DNA of 9,066 bases. Source: JAJNPS01 sp031430315. GTDB lineage: Bacteria; Pseudomonadota; Alphaproteobacteria; Rhodobacterales; Rhodobacteraceae. The stretch is from assembly GCA_031430315.1 (NCBI GenBank), contig JANPBI010000295.1, forward strand, positions 1-9,066, written 5' to 3'. The position numbers and the translations under genes are program-made. This document shows positions 1 to 4,874 of this stretch, one piece after another. Under the pieces are notes generated by a model that was not told the DNA's origin, ran no database searches, and was given only the letters and a program-made list of their open reading frames with translations. Position 1 is the stretch's first letter, and each line of letters starts with the position of its first letter.

Positions 1-25
1 TCGTCGCAGATGTTGTGATTGTCAT
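1..25 (-). CDS. EamA/DMT-type transporter, first 8 codons, runs off the left edge
   Basis: Only the start lies in the window: ATG at 25-23, reading MTITTSAT. The call rests on the duplicated copy at 129-329. That copy has the same first eight codons without a single base change, and it continues into the N-terminal half-hairpin of an EamA (drug/metabolite transporter) protein. Full-length members are about 280-300 residues with ten membrane helices and export small metabolites; the substrate is unknown here. The ribosome site is poor: TAAGT lies just before the ATG, where the duplicate has TAAGG. The gene lies downstream of tpiA and of a damaged copy of the tpiA terminator, so it may rely on its own weak promoter or on readthrough. 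That the gene is intact beyond the edge is inferred, not seen. Confidence 0.55.
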
Positions 26-81
26 GGACTTACATTGCCGTTCGTAAGCAAGACAAGCTGTCCCGCCCGCGTCAGCGCCTG

Positions 82-150
82 TCAGGCCGCCGACAGGGCC
101 GCAACGATTGCGCCGAAATCCGCGGCCTTCAGGCTCGCGCCGCCCACCAG
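82..150 (-). pseudogene. Duplicated 3' end of tpiA (22 codons plus stop)
   Basis: Read in the tpiA frame this gives LVGGASLKAADFGAIVAALSAA and a TGA stop, identical in protein to residues 226-247 of the tpiA at 386-1129. Four bases differ (109, 112, 130, 136) and all four are third codon positions. The fragment has no start of its own. It is entered from the truncated transporter frame at 129-329, but in a different reading frame, so it is not expected to be translated as a TpiA tail. Confidence 0.85.
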
Positions 151-329
151 ATCGGCACCAACACCATTGCCGCCAAAGTCGCGCGTGCGGCGGTCAGCGC
201 GACGGGCGGCATATGTGGAACGATCAGGTCAGCCGCAGGCAAACCAGCCGCCCAGATCATCATCGAGGCAAGGCAGATCAGGTTCGCGATCAAAAGATCA
301 CGGTTCGTCGCAGATGTTGTGATTGTCAT
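129..329 (-). pseudogene. Truncated EamA/DMT-type transporter N-terminus fused to tpiA sequence (66 codons)
   Basis: The frame starts at ATG 329-327 with TAAGG just upstream. It encodes a short polar N-tail, then two hydrophobic stretches at about residues 12-35 and 42-62, typical of the first helices of an EamA transporter. After codon 60 the DNA becomes the duplicated tpiA tail, read in another frame, which adds WWAARA before a TGA. A full EamA protein is about 280-300 residues, so this is a gene fragment left by tandem duplication. It has no internal stop or frameshift over its genuine part, so a 66-residue two-helix peptide could still be made. Its spacing from the tpiA stop is 56 bases, across a terminator. 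Confidence 0.75.
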
Positions 330-454
330 GGCCTTACATTGCCGATCGTAAGCAAGACAAGCTGTCCCGCCCGCGACAGCGCCTGTCAGGCCGCCGACAG
401 GGCCGCAACGATCGCACCGAAATCCGCGGCCTTGAGGCTTGCGCCGCCCACCAG
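305..454. repeat. Tandem duplication, right copy (contains the true tpiA 3' end)
   Basis: This is the partner of 1-150. Here the tpiA tail is continuous with the full gene, so this copy has the ancestral tpiA-spacer order. The junction formed by the duplication lies near 150/151, where transporter sequence meets tpiA sequence at CTGGTGGGCGG. Confidence 0.93.
350..380 (-). terminator. Probable rho-independent terminator after tpiA
   Basis: On the minus strand, five bases after the tpiA stop, GCTGTC pairs with GACAGC around an eight-base loop GCGGGCGG. TTGTCTTGCTT follows directly. The stem is short (6 bp) and the T-run is interrupted, so strength is uncertain. In the duplicated copy (57-76) one base has changed (position 72), putting an A-A mismatch in the stem. 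Confidence 0.5.
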
Positions 455-1129
455 CGCGCCATCGACATTCGCCAGCGCGAAAATCTCGACTGCGTTGGAC
501 GGCTTGACCGACCCGCCGTACAGAAGCCGCACCCCCACAGCCTCTGCCCCGATCCGGTCAGACAGACGCGCCCGGATAAAGGCGTGAACCTCAGCAATCT
601 CGGGCAGGGTAGGGGTGCGCCCGGTGCCAATGGCCCAGACCGGCTCATAGGCGATCACAAGCGATGCCGCCGTCGCCCCATCTGGCACCGATCCCGCAAG
701 CTGGCTGCCCACAACGTCCAGAGTGCGCCCGGCGTCGCGCTCGGCTTCCGTCTCGCCGATGCAGACGATCGCCACCAGCCCGGCAGCTATCGTTGCCTCG
801 GCCTTGGAGCGAACCAGCGCATCCGTCTCGCCATGGTCGGCGCGGCGCTCGGAATGGCCGAGGATCACGTGGCTTGCCCCAGCATCCTTGACCATCGCCG
901 CGGAAATGTCGCCTGTATGCGCGCCCGACACCTTGGGGTGGCAATCCTGCCCGCCGACCATCAGCGCCGTGCCTTTGGCCGCCCAGGCCATCTGCGCGAT
1001 CAGCGTCGCGGGCGGGCATAGCAGCATTTCGCAAACGGGGGCGGGGTGTGCCTCGGTCAGCGTCTTGACCTCGGCCAGGCTTGCGGCCAACCCGTTCATC
1101 TTCCAGTTCCCAGCTGCCAGTTTGCGCAT
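386..1129 (-). CDS. tpiA: Triosephosphate isomerase
   Basis: This cytosolic enzyme interconverts dihydroxyacetone phosphate and glyceraldehyde 3-phosphate in glycolysis, gluconeogenesis and the Calvin cycle. The 247-residue length is normal for a bacterial TIM barrel. Visible motifs, in order: GNWKMN with Asn8 and Lys10 near the N-terminus; VILGHSERR with electrophile His92; AYEPVWAIGTG with catalytic base Glu162 at the start of the mobile loop; and YGGSVKP (204-210) followed by GALVGGASL (224-232), which form the phosphate site. The start at 1129 is supported by GGGGTGA ending six bases before the ATG. The gene follows the Fe-S carrier gene on the same strand but is separated from it by a strong terminator, so it should have its own promoter between 1130 and 1206; no convincing -35/-10 pair was found there. 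Its last 22 codons are duplicated downstream at 82-150. Confidence 0.97.
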   Translation of the reverse strand: MRKLAAGNWKMNGLAASLAEVKTLTEAHPAPVCEMLLCPPATLIAQMAWAAKGTALMVGGQDCHPKVSGAHTGDISAAMVKDAGASHVILGHSERRADHGETDALVRSKAEATIAAGLVAIVCIGETEAERDAGRTLDVVGSQLAGSVPDGATAASLVIAYEPVWAIGTGRTPTLPEIAEVHAFIRARLSDRIGAEAVGVRLLYGGSVKPSNAVEIFALANVDGALVGGASLKAADFGAIVAALSAA

Positions 1130-1206
1130 CGCGTCACCCCATTCATGTCGCGCAAACGCCTAGCGCGGACAGGCCCAAAGGAAAACCCCAAGCCCTTTCC
1201 GATTGG

Positions 1207-1242
1207 CAAAAATATCCCCGCCGGAGGCATCCTCGGGCGGGG
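1207..1242 (-). terminator. Strong rho-independent terminator after the Fe-S carrier gene
   Basis: On the minus strand CCCCGCC pairs with GGCGGGG, and inside that GAGG pairs with CCTC around ATG, with a single C-C mismatch between the two stems. ATATTTTTG follows directly. The hairpin occupies 1216-1242 and begins 29 bases after the stop of the 1272-1631 gene. It isolates that gene from tpiA. Confidence 0.85.
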
Positions 1243-1271
1243 TCAGGTCGCGATGGGCCGTTAGTCGCTGC

Positions 1272-1631
1272 CTATTCGGCGGCGACATCCTTGAACTTGA
1301 TGCTTTCGCCGCAGCCACAGGCCTCGGCGACGTTCGGGTTGCGGAACTTGAAGCCGGCCGACAAAAGCTCGGTCTCATAGTCGATTTCGGTGCCGATCAG
1401 GAACATCTGCGCCATCGGCGCGATCATCACCCGTGCGCCATCCTGTTCCACCACCTCGTCCAGCGGATTGACGGAGGACACGTAGTCCATGGTGTATTCC
1501 ATGCCCGCGCAGCCGCCCTTCTTGACGCCGATGCGCAGGCCCGAAGACCCTTCTTTGGCCATCAGGCGCGCAATCTGCGCACGGGCGGCGGGGGTGATGG
1601 TGACGGCGGCTTTGCCGGGAATGCCGAACAT
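1272..1631 (-). CDS. A-type iron-sulfur cluster carrier (IscA/ErpA/HesB family)
   Basis: A-type carriers receive a nascent Fe-S cluster from the Isc or Suf scaffold and pass it to apoproteins in the cytosol. The 119-residue protein has the family pattern: a beta-rich fold with Cys41 in KKGGCAGMEY and the C-terminal pair Cys105 and Cys107 in ACGCGES, the three cluster or iron ligands. I chose the start at 1631 (MFGIPGKAAV) because AAAAGG lies nine bases upstream. The ATG at 1640 would sit directly on that ribosome site, and a start at 1700 would run into the end of the upstream regulator gene. The protein ends KDVAAE. It follows the LysR-type gene by 49 bases on the same strand and ends before a strong terminator. 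Whether it is closest to IscA, SufA or ErpA cannot be told by eye, so no symbol is given. Confidence 0.92.
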   Translation of the reverse strand: MFGIPGKAAVTITPAARAQIARLMAKEGSSGLRIGVKKGGCAGMEYTMDYVSSVNPLDEVVEQDGARVMIAPMAQMFLIGTEIDYETELLSAGFKFRNPNVAEACGCGESIKFKDVAAE

Positions 1632-1680
1632 GGGGATCATCCTTTTGGTATTGCAAAGGTAATCCCAAGCGCCTTGCGGT

Positions 1681-2535
1681 TCAAGGGGGGCCTTCGCCAC
1701 TGGCCCGAGGCCGCCGTAACAGCCGCTCCATTGCCATCAACGCGCGGCGGATCGGCGGGTCGTGCCGGGCCTCGGCATGGCTGACCAGCCATTCCTCATG
1801 CGCGATGGCGTCGATGACGGGCGATAGTTGCACCAGCCCCGGCTCTTCGGCACCTGCGAAAACCGGCATCACGATCCGCCCGATCCCCGACAGGGCCAGG
1901 TCCAGACCAAGGCGCATCGTGTTGACCTCGGTCGCGATGCGCACATCCGGCAGCTCGCGCACCCAGCGCTCGGCGGGGGTAGTGGCCTGGCTTTCGTCCA
2001 GCGTGATGAAGGCATCCGGTGCGTCCACGCGGCCGTAGACCGCGTAGTCCAGCCGCGCGTTGGTACGCTTTGCAGCCAGCCAGGGGTGTTCGGGGCGCCG
2101 CGCGCGGATGCCGATATCCGCTTCGCGCCGGGCAAGGTCCAGGTTGGCATTGGCGGCAAGGAATTCGGGCACCCAAGGATCGCCGGGCGACCAGACCTCG
2201 CCCAGATGCCGGGCAATATGGCGCGCGGTCCAGGTCCCGGCGGTGATACGCACGCGGGGTGGCTTTGCGCCATTGGCTCCCCAGGTGGCCAACCTGCGCC
2301 GGACATCGCGCAACGGTGCAGCCTCGGTCCTCAGCGCGCGACCCTCGGCGGTCAGCGCAAAGCCTTGGGGTCCGCGTTGGAAAAGGTGCTGGCCGGTGGC
2401 GCGTTCAAGGTCTGCCATGCGCCGCGACAGCGTCGGGGCCGACGCCCCGGTGGCCGCCGCAGCCCCCTGCAGACCGCCGGCCTCAGCGACGGCCAGGAAC
2501 AGCATCAAGTCATCTAGGCTGAGATCAGATTTCAT
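1681..2535 (-). CDS. LysR-type transcriptional regulator
   Basis: This is a DNA-binding regulator of 284 residues, close to the usual 290-310 of the family. The N-terminal winged helix-turn-helix spans about residues 6-65: LDDLMLFLAVAEAGGLQGAA, then the recognition region ASAPTLSRRMADLERATG, then LFQRGPQGFALTAEGRAL. The rest (about 94-275) is the periplasmic-binding-protein-like effector domain, less typical in sequence. I chose the ATG at 2535 because the protein then begins right before the HTH. An open frame extends to 2667, but the extra 44 residues look like intergenic translation. No good ribosome site precedes 2535. The Ala/Arg-rich C-terminal tail ends RASGEGPP. Its effector and target are unknown. 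Candidates are itself, the small divergent frame at 2634-2795, or the Fe-S carrier gene 49 bases downstream. Confidence 0.9.
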   Translation of the reverse strand: MKSDLSLDDLMLFLAVAEAGGLQGAAAATGASAPTLSRRMADLERATGQHLFQRGPQGFALTAEGRALRTEAAPLRDVRRRLATWGANGAKPPRVRITAGTWTARHIARHLGEVWSPGDPWVPEFLAANANLDLARREADIGIRARRPEHPWLAAKRTNARLDYAVYGRVDAPDAFITLDESQATTPAERWVRELPDVRIATEVNTMRLGLDLALSGIGRIVMPVFAGAEEPGLVQLSPVIDAIAHEEWLVSHAEARHDPPIRRALMAMERLLRRPRASGEGPP

Positions 2536-2633
2536 TTCTGGAACGCCTGTTGCGAATTCTGGCGGTTGAGAAGACGCTTTTCTAAGGTGTTTATCGCAGT
2601 GCGTCACCAAAAATGGAAAGAGGGAACATCCCG

Positions 2634-2795
2634 ATGTTTGGATCTCACCCAATCGTCCGACCACCAAGGCATGGCAGCCTTGGCTCGGATGAGGCGCATG
2701 TTCAAGCCGTCATGCAATCTTGGCGCAAGCATCGACGTCGGCGGTTCTGGCTGCGGCTGCGGGCGACGTTTTTCGGGCGGCGCAAGACTTGGTAA
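2634..2795 (+). CDS. Possible small basic protein, 53 aa, divergent from the LysR gene
   Basis: This is a short frame in the 306-base stretch between the regulator and the DUF59 gene. The ATG at 2634 is preceded by AGAGGGA (2619-2625) at a good eight-base spacing, which is the main support. The product starts MFGSHPIVRPPRHG and has a central HVQAVMQSWRKHRRRR segment and a strongly basic end (WLRLRATFFGRRKTW), so it might bind nucleic acid or membrane. I recognise no family. Third-position GC is mixed in the first half and high in the second, so coding is not clear. An upstream TTGAGA (2567-2572) could be a -35 element, but the -10 region is poor. Outside this frame I see nothing in 2536-2841. 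Confidence 0.4.
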   Translation: MFGSHPIVRPPRHGSLGSDEAHVQAVMQSWRKHRRRRFWLRLRATFFGRRKTW

Positions 2796-2841
2796 CCGGC
2801 GCATGGGCCTGCGGCCTGTGCTGCGAACTGCCCCGTCTGAC

Positions 2842-3207
2842 CTACATGAAGCCCAATTCTAGCTTGGCCTCGTCGGACATCATGTCCATGCCCCAGGGTG
2901 GATCAAAGGTCATTGCGACATCGACCTGCTTGACGCCCGGCACCGATTCCACCGCATCGGCAACCCAGCCTGGCATCTCGCCCGCGACCGGGCAACCAGG
3001 GGCGGTCAGCGTCATCGTGATGTTGACCGCGTTTTCGGGATCAATGTCGATCGTGTAGACCAGCCCGAGGTCAAAGATGTTGACCGGGATTTCCGGGTCG
3101 AAGACCGTCCGGCAGGCATCGGTGACCGTCTCGTAAAGTGGATGATCCGTGCTCGACGGCCGGATCAGCGGCGCGCCTTCGATCTTTTCCTGCGGCTGGT
3201 GGGTCAT
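2842..3207 (-). CDS. DUF59/MIP18-family Fe-S cluster assembly factor (SUF-associated)
   Basis: Proteins of this family help mature Fe-S proteins. In many bacteria the gene sits at the end of suf operons, and eukaryotic MIP18/CIA2 is a relative. The 121-residue protein has a polar N-tail of about 23 residues and then the domain. Visible signatures are TVFDPEIPVNIFDLGLVY (34-51), MTLTAPGCPVAGEMP with the single conserved reactive Cys72, and VDVAMTFDPPWGMDMMSDEAKLELGF at the C-terminus, which is typical of the SUF-associated subgroup. The start at 3207 (MTHQPQEK) has a weak GAGA ribosome site. It lies alone between ssb, which ends at 3461 and is terminated, and the LysR gene. The A-type carrier at 1272-1631 is the likely functional partner, although a regulator gene now separates them. 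Confidence 0.9.
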   Translation of the reverse strand: MTHQPQEKIEGAPLIRPSSTDHPLYETVTDACRTVFDPEIPVNIFDLGLVYTIDIDPENAVNITMTLTAPGCPVAGEMPGWVADAVESVPGVKQVDVAMTFDPPWGMDMMSDEAKLELGFM

Positions 3208-3336
3208 GTCATTCTCGCCCGGTCATCGGTCCGGGACAGAACCCGGGTATGTCAGCCGACGGTCAGGCGGCTGTTCCTGAGTGAATATATAGGGAAATAC
3301 CGGCCCAAGGTCCAGATGGCCCTGCGGAGGCGGTGG
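3208..3336 (-). promoter_or_regulatory. Leader region of the DUF59 gene with a possible -10 element
   Basis: The stretch is otherwise GC-rich, but an AT-rich patch at 3283-3299 includes TATATT on the minus strand (3289-3284), 77 bases before the gene start. No good -35 lies 16-18 bases upstream. A five-base hairpin (CCCGG/CCGGG, 3218-3235) lies in the presumed leader. This is a weak call. Confidence 0.25.
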
Positions 3337-3370
3337 CAAAACGCAAAACGCGCCCTTTGCGGGGCGCGTT
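3337..3370 (-). terminator. Rho-independent terminator after ssb
   Basis: A perfect nine-base stem is formed by AACGCGCCC (3347-3355) and GGGCGCGTT (3362-3370) around a six-base loop. On the minus strand it is followed by TTGCGTTTTGCC. It lies about 90 bases after the ssb stop. The remaining sequence at 3371-3460 shows nothing else. Confidence 0.75.
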
Positions 3371-3460
3371 GCGGAGCAATCCAGCAGACTTTTGGCGCGG
3401 GCTATTCAGCGCAGACCGTACTTACCTGGCACCGGTCAGTGTGCAGCGCGACAGCCGCAA

Positions 3461-3973
3461 TCAGAACGGGATTTCGTCGTCAAGGTCCGGACGGCTGCCG
3501 CCGCCACCGCCGCCAGACGCCCCGCCACGTGACCCGCCACCGCCTCCTGACGACTGCCCCCCGCCAAAGTCGTCACCGCCGCCGCGATCCTCATACCCGC
3601 CGCCGCCACCCGATCCGCCGTCACGTCCGCCCAGCAGCGTCAACTCGCCCCGGAACTGGCGCAGCACGACCTCGGTCGTGTAGCGGTCGGCACCCGACTG
3701 GTCCTGCCATTTGCGGGTTTCCAGTTGGCCTTCGATGTATACGGTCGAGCCTTTTTTCAGGTACTGCTCGGCGATTTTCCCCAAGGCCTCGTTGAAGATC
3801 GCGACCGAATGCCATTCGGTGCGTTCCTTGCGCTCGCCGCTGGCCTTGTCGCGCCAGGTCTCGGATGTGGCGATCCGCAGGTTCACCACCTTGCCGCCAT
3901 TGGGGAAACTGCGCACCTCGGGGTCTCGCCCCAGATTGCCGACGATGATGACCTTGTTGACAGAACCTGCCAT
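3461..3973 (-). CDS. ssb: Single-stranded DNA-binding protein
   Basis: SSB coats single-stranded DNA as a homotetramer during replication, recombination and repair, and recruits partners through its C-terminal tip. The 170-residue protein has the OB fold at residues 1-113: VNKVIIVGNLGRDPEVR, ERTEWHSVAIFNEALGKIAEQYLKKGSTVYIEGQLETRKW. A low-complexity Gly/Ser/Asp linker follows at about 116-161 and then the acidic tip DLDDEIPF, which matches the conserved partner-binding tail. Start 3973 is supported by GGGAG seven bases upstream. It is divergent from the lytic transglycosylase gene, with 235 bases between the two starts. An upstream LexA-box-like sequence suggests SOS control (inference). A terminator follows at 3337-3370. 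Confidence 0.97.
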   Translation of the reverse strand: MAGSVNKVIIVGNLGRDPEVRSFPNGGKVVNLRIATSETWRDKASGERKERTEWHSVAIFNEALGKIAEQYLKKGSTVYIEGQLETRKWQDQSGADRYTTEVVLRQFRGELTLLGGRDGGSGGGGGYEDRGGGDDFGGGQSSGGGGGSRGGASGGGGGGSRPDLDDEIPF

Positions 3974-4028
3974 AACCTACTCCCTGATTCCCGTGGCTCC
4001 GGCAGGCTCGCCGGAATTGGTTAACGAA

Positions 4029-4058
4029 ATTCCTATAACGTTCCGAGCGGGTCCTCAA
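4029..4058 (-). promoter_or_regulatory. ssb promoter candidate overlapping a LexA-box-like sequence
   Basis: On the plus strand ATTC-N7-GTTC occupies 4029-4043. The alphaproteobacterial LexA box is GTTC-N7-GTTC, so one base of eight differs. The site lies 56 bases before the ssb start. On the minus strand TTGAGG (4058-4053) could be a -35, with TAGGAA 17 bases on or TATAGG 15 bases on as -10. The box would then cover the -10. The promoter elements are weak matches. Confidence 0.4.
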
Positions 4059-4090
4059 CTAGCACTGGTTGGCAAGTGCGGCGCGGTCAT

Positions 4091-4111
4091 TTCCCGCGCA
4101 GGGGGCGGGAA
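4091..4111. other. Seven-base inverted repeat between ssb and the transglycosylase
   Basis: TTCCCGC (4091-4097) and GCGGGAA (4105-4111) flank a seven-base loop. It lies upstream of both divergent genes and ahead of the likely plus-strand promoter. It could be an operator or chance in GC-rich DNA. No T-run follows on either strand, so it is not a typical terminator. Confidence 0.3.
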
Positions 4112-4127
4112 TCCCTCTGCTGGGGGG

Positions 4128-4156
4128 CTGGAAAACAGGATCGGATGCCTTATAGT
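4128..4156 (+). promoter_or_regulatory. Possible promoter of the lytic transglycosylase gene
   Basis: TATAGT at 4151-4156 matches the sigma-70 -10 consensus at five of six positions. CTGGAA, 17 bases upstream (4128-4133), is a poor -35. This would give a leader of about 45 bases before the ATG at 4209. Confidence 0.33.
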
Positions 4157-4208
4157 GACAGCTTGCTGCGGCATCATCGTCTCGGCGGCCGCCGCTTTTG
4201 GGTGTGGG

Positions 4209-4832
4209 ATGAGATCGGTAACAAGCCGCCTTGGGGCGACAATCGCGTTCTGTGTGCCACTCCTTTTGATGGCGGCACCGGGCATGGCCGAGGGCCTCAA
4301 CCTCAGCGGGTCGTCTAAATCGCGCAATGCCATCTATGACGGCCAGGCGTCACTTCTCGATGGACGACTGGCCAAGCAGTATAGTGGCTCGGAACGCCTG
4401 ACCCCGAACGCCAAAAAGAAAAAGTCGGATGTCACCGCGAATGACACCGCGCCGAAATTCTCGGGCAGCTACAAGGGCGAATACCTGGAAGTTGCCAAAG
4501 CCGCGGCGGCCAAACACAACGTCCCCGAAGATCTGTTTCTGCGCCTGATCCAGCAGGAATCCGGCTGGAATCCCGGTGCCGTGTCGCCAAAGGGCGCTAG
4601 TGGACTTGCACAGCTGATGCCCTCGACGGCGGACCACCTTGGCATCGACATCAACAGCCCTGCCGAGAACCTCGACGGGGGCGCGCGATACCTGCGGCTC
4701 ATGTACGACAAGTTCGGCTCATGGCGGCTGGCGCTGGCGGCCTACAACGCGGGTCCTGGTGCTGTCGAGGAACATGACGGCGTGCCGCCCTATGACGAAA
4801 CGACCGCCTATGTGTTGGCGATCCTAGGGTAG
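4209..4832 (+). CDS. Secreted lytic transglycosylase, SLT (GH23) domain
   Basis: Lytic transglycosylases cleave the MurNAc-GlcNAc bond of peptidoglycan and form 1,6-anhydroMurNAc in the periplasm. The 207-residue protein starts with a signal peptide: n-region MRSVTSR, a hydrophobic core to about residue 23, and a likely cut after APGMA (residue 27). A lysine-rich linker with KKKK (69-72) follows. The SLT domain spans about 92-207. It has LIQQESGWNPGAVSPKGASG with catalytic Glu117, then GLAQLMPSTADHLGI, then NLDGGARYLRLMYDKFGSWRLALAAYNAGPGAVE. No peptidoglycan-binding or LysM domain is present, so it is a minimal single-domain enzyme. I chose the ATG at 4209 for the clean signal peptide; the ribosome site is poor (GGGTGTGGG directly before it). 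The frame is open far upstream to 3711 opposite ssb, which is shadow. It is convergent with the ABC operon. Confidence 0.92.
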   Translation: MRSVTSRLGATIAFCVPLLLMAAPGMAEGLNLSGSSKSRNAIYDGQASLLDGRLAKQYSGSERLTPNAKKKKSDVTANDTAPKFSGSYKGEYLEVAKAAAAKHNVPEDLFLRLIQQESGWNPGAVSPKGASGLAQLMPSTADHLGIDINSPAENLDGGARYLRLMYDKFGSWRLALAAYNAGPGAVEEHDGVPPYDETTAYVLAILG

Positions 4833-4837
4833 GGACA

Positions 4838-4874
4838 GGCTAGCCGAATTCGTTCGAACGAATTCGGGTTAGCC
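4838..4874. terminator. Large palindrome between convergent genes, probable bidirectional terminator
   Basis: A perfect 24-base palindrome lies at 4844-4867: CCGAATTCGTTC followed by its reverse complement, centred between 4855 and 4856. It is extended by GGCTA (4838-4842) pairing with TAGCC (4870-4874) across a small bulge. It fills most of the 42 bases between the transglycosylase stop (4832) and the ABC ATPase stop (4875). No T-run follows on either strand, so it is not a classic rho-independent terminator. It could protect the 3' ends of both transcripts, or be a protein-binding site. Confidence 0.6.

Larger units (their letters stand above)
1..150. repeat. Tandem duplication, left copy (period 304 bases)
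   Basis: Positions 1-150 align without gaps to 305-454 with seven substitutions, at 28, 41, 72, 109, 112, 130 and 136 (143 of 150 identical). Read on the minus strand, the copy holds the last 22 codons plus stop of tpiA, the spacer with a terminator-like hairpin, and the first codons of the EamA-type gene. Identity stops sharply after 150/454. To the left the repeat probably continues past the window edge, to about codon 60 of the transporter gene. Confidence 0.93.

Noticed and set aside
323..1021. Long open frame on the plus strand opposite tpiA (232 codons)
   Set aside because: It is antisense to a complete tpiA with all catalytic motifs. Long shadow frames are expected in GC-rich coding DNA, and the translation shows no recognisable domain.
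1632..1700. Extension of the A-type carrier to 1700
   Set aside because: It would overlap the stop of the upstream regulator gene. The AAAAGG ribosome site fits the start at 1631.
1828..2517. Long open frame on the plus strand opposite the LysR gene (229 codons)
   Set aside because: It lies wholly inside the regulator gene, is low-complexity in composition, and has no family resemblance.
2536..2667. N-terminal extension of the LysR regulator to 2667
   Set aside because: The family's HTH starts within the first ten residues after the ATG at 2535. The extra 44 residues are unlike LysR proteins.
3208..3460. Small RNA between the DUF59 gene and ssb
   Set aside because: The only clear structure is the ssb terminator hairpin. 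No separate promoter-terminator pair could be defined.
3482..3625. CCGCCGCCACCGCC-type repeats within 3482-3625 as a possible simple-repeat or CRISPR-like array
   Set aside because: These are the codons of the Gly-rich linker of SSB read on the other strand. The repeat is a normal property of that protein.
3711..4208. Upstream extension of the lytic transglycosylase frame into ssb
   Set aside because: It would overlap ssb on the other strand and bury the signal peptide. The ATG at 4209 gives a clean secretion signal. An in-frame GTG at 4155 overlaps the likely -10 element.
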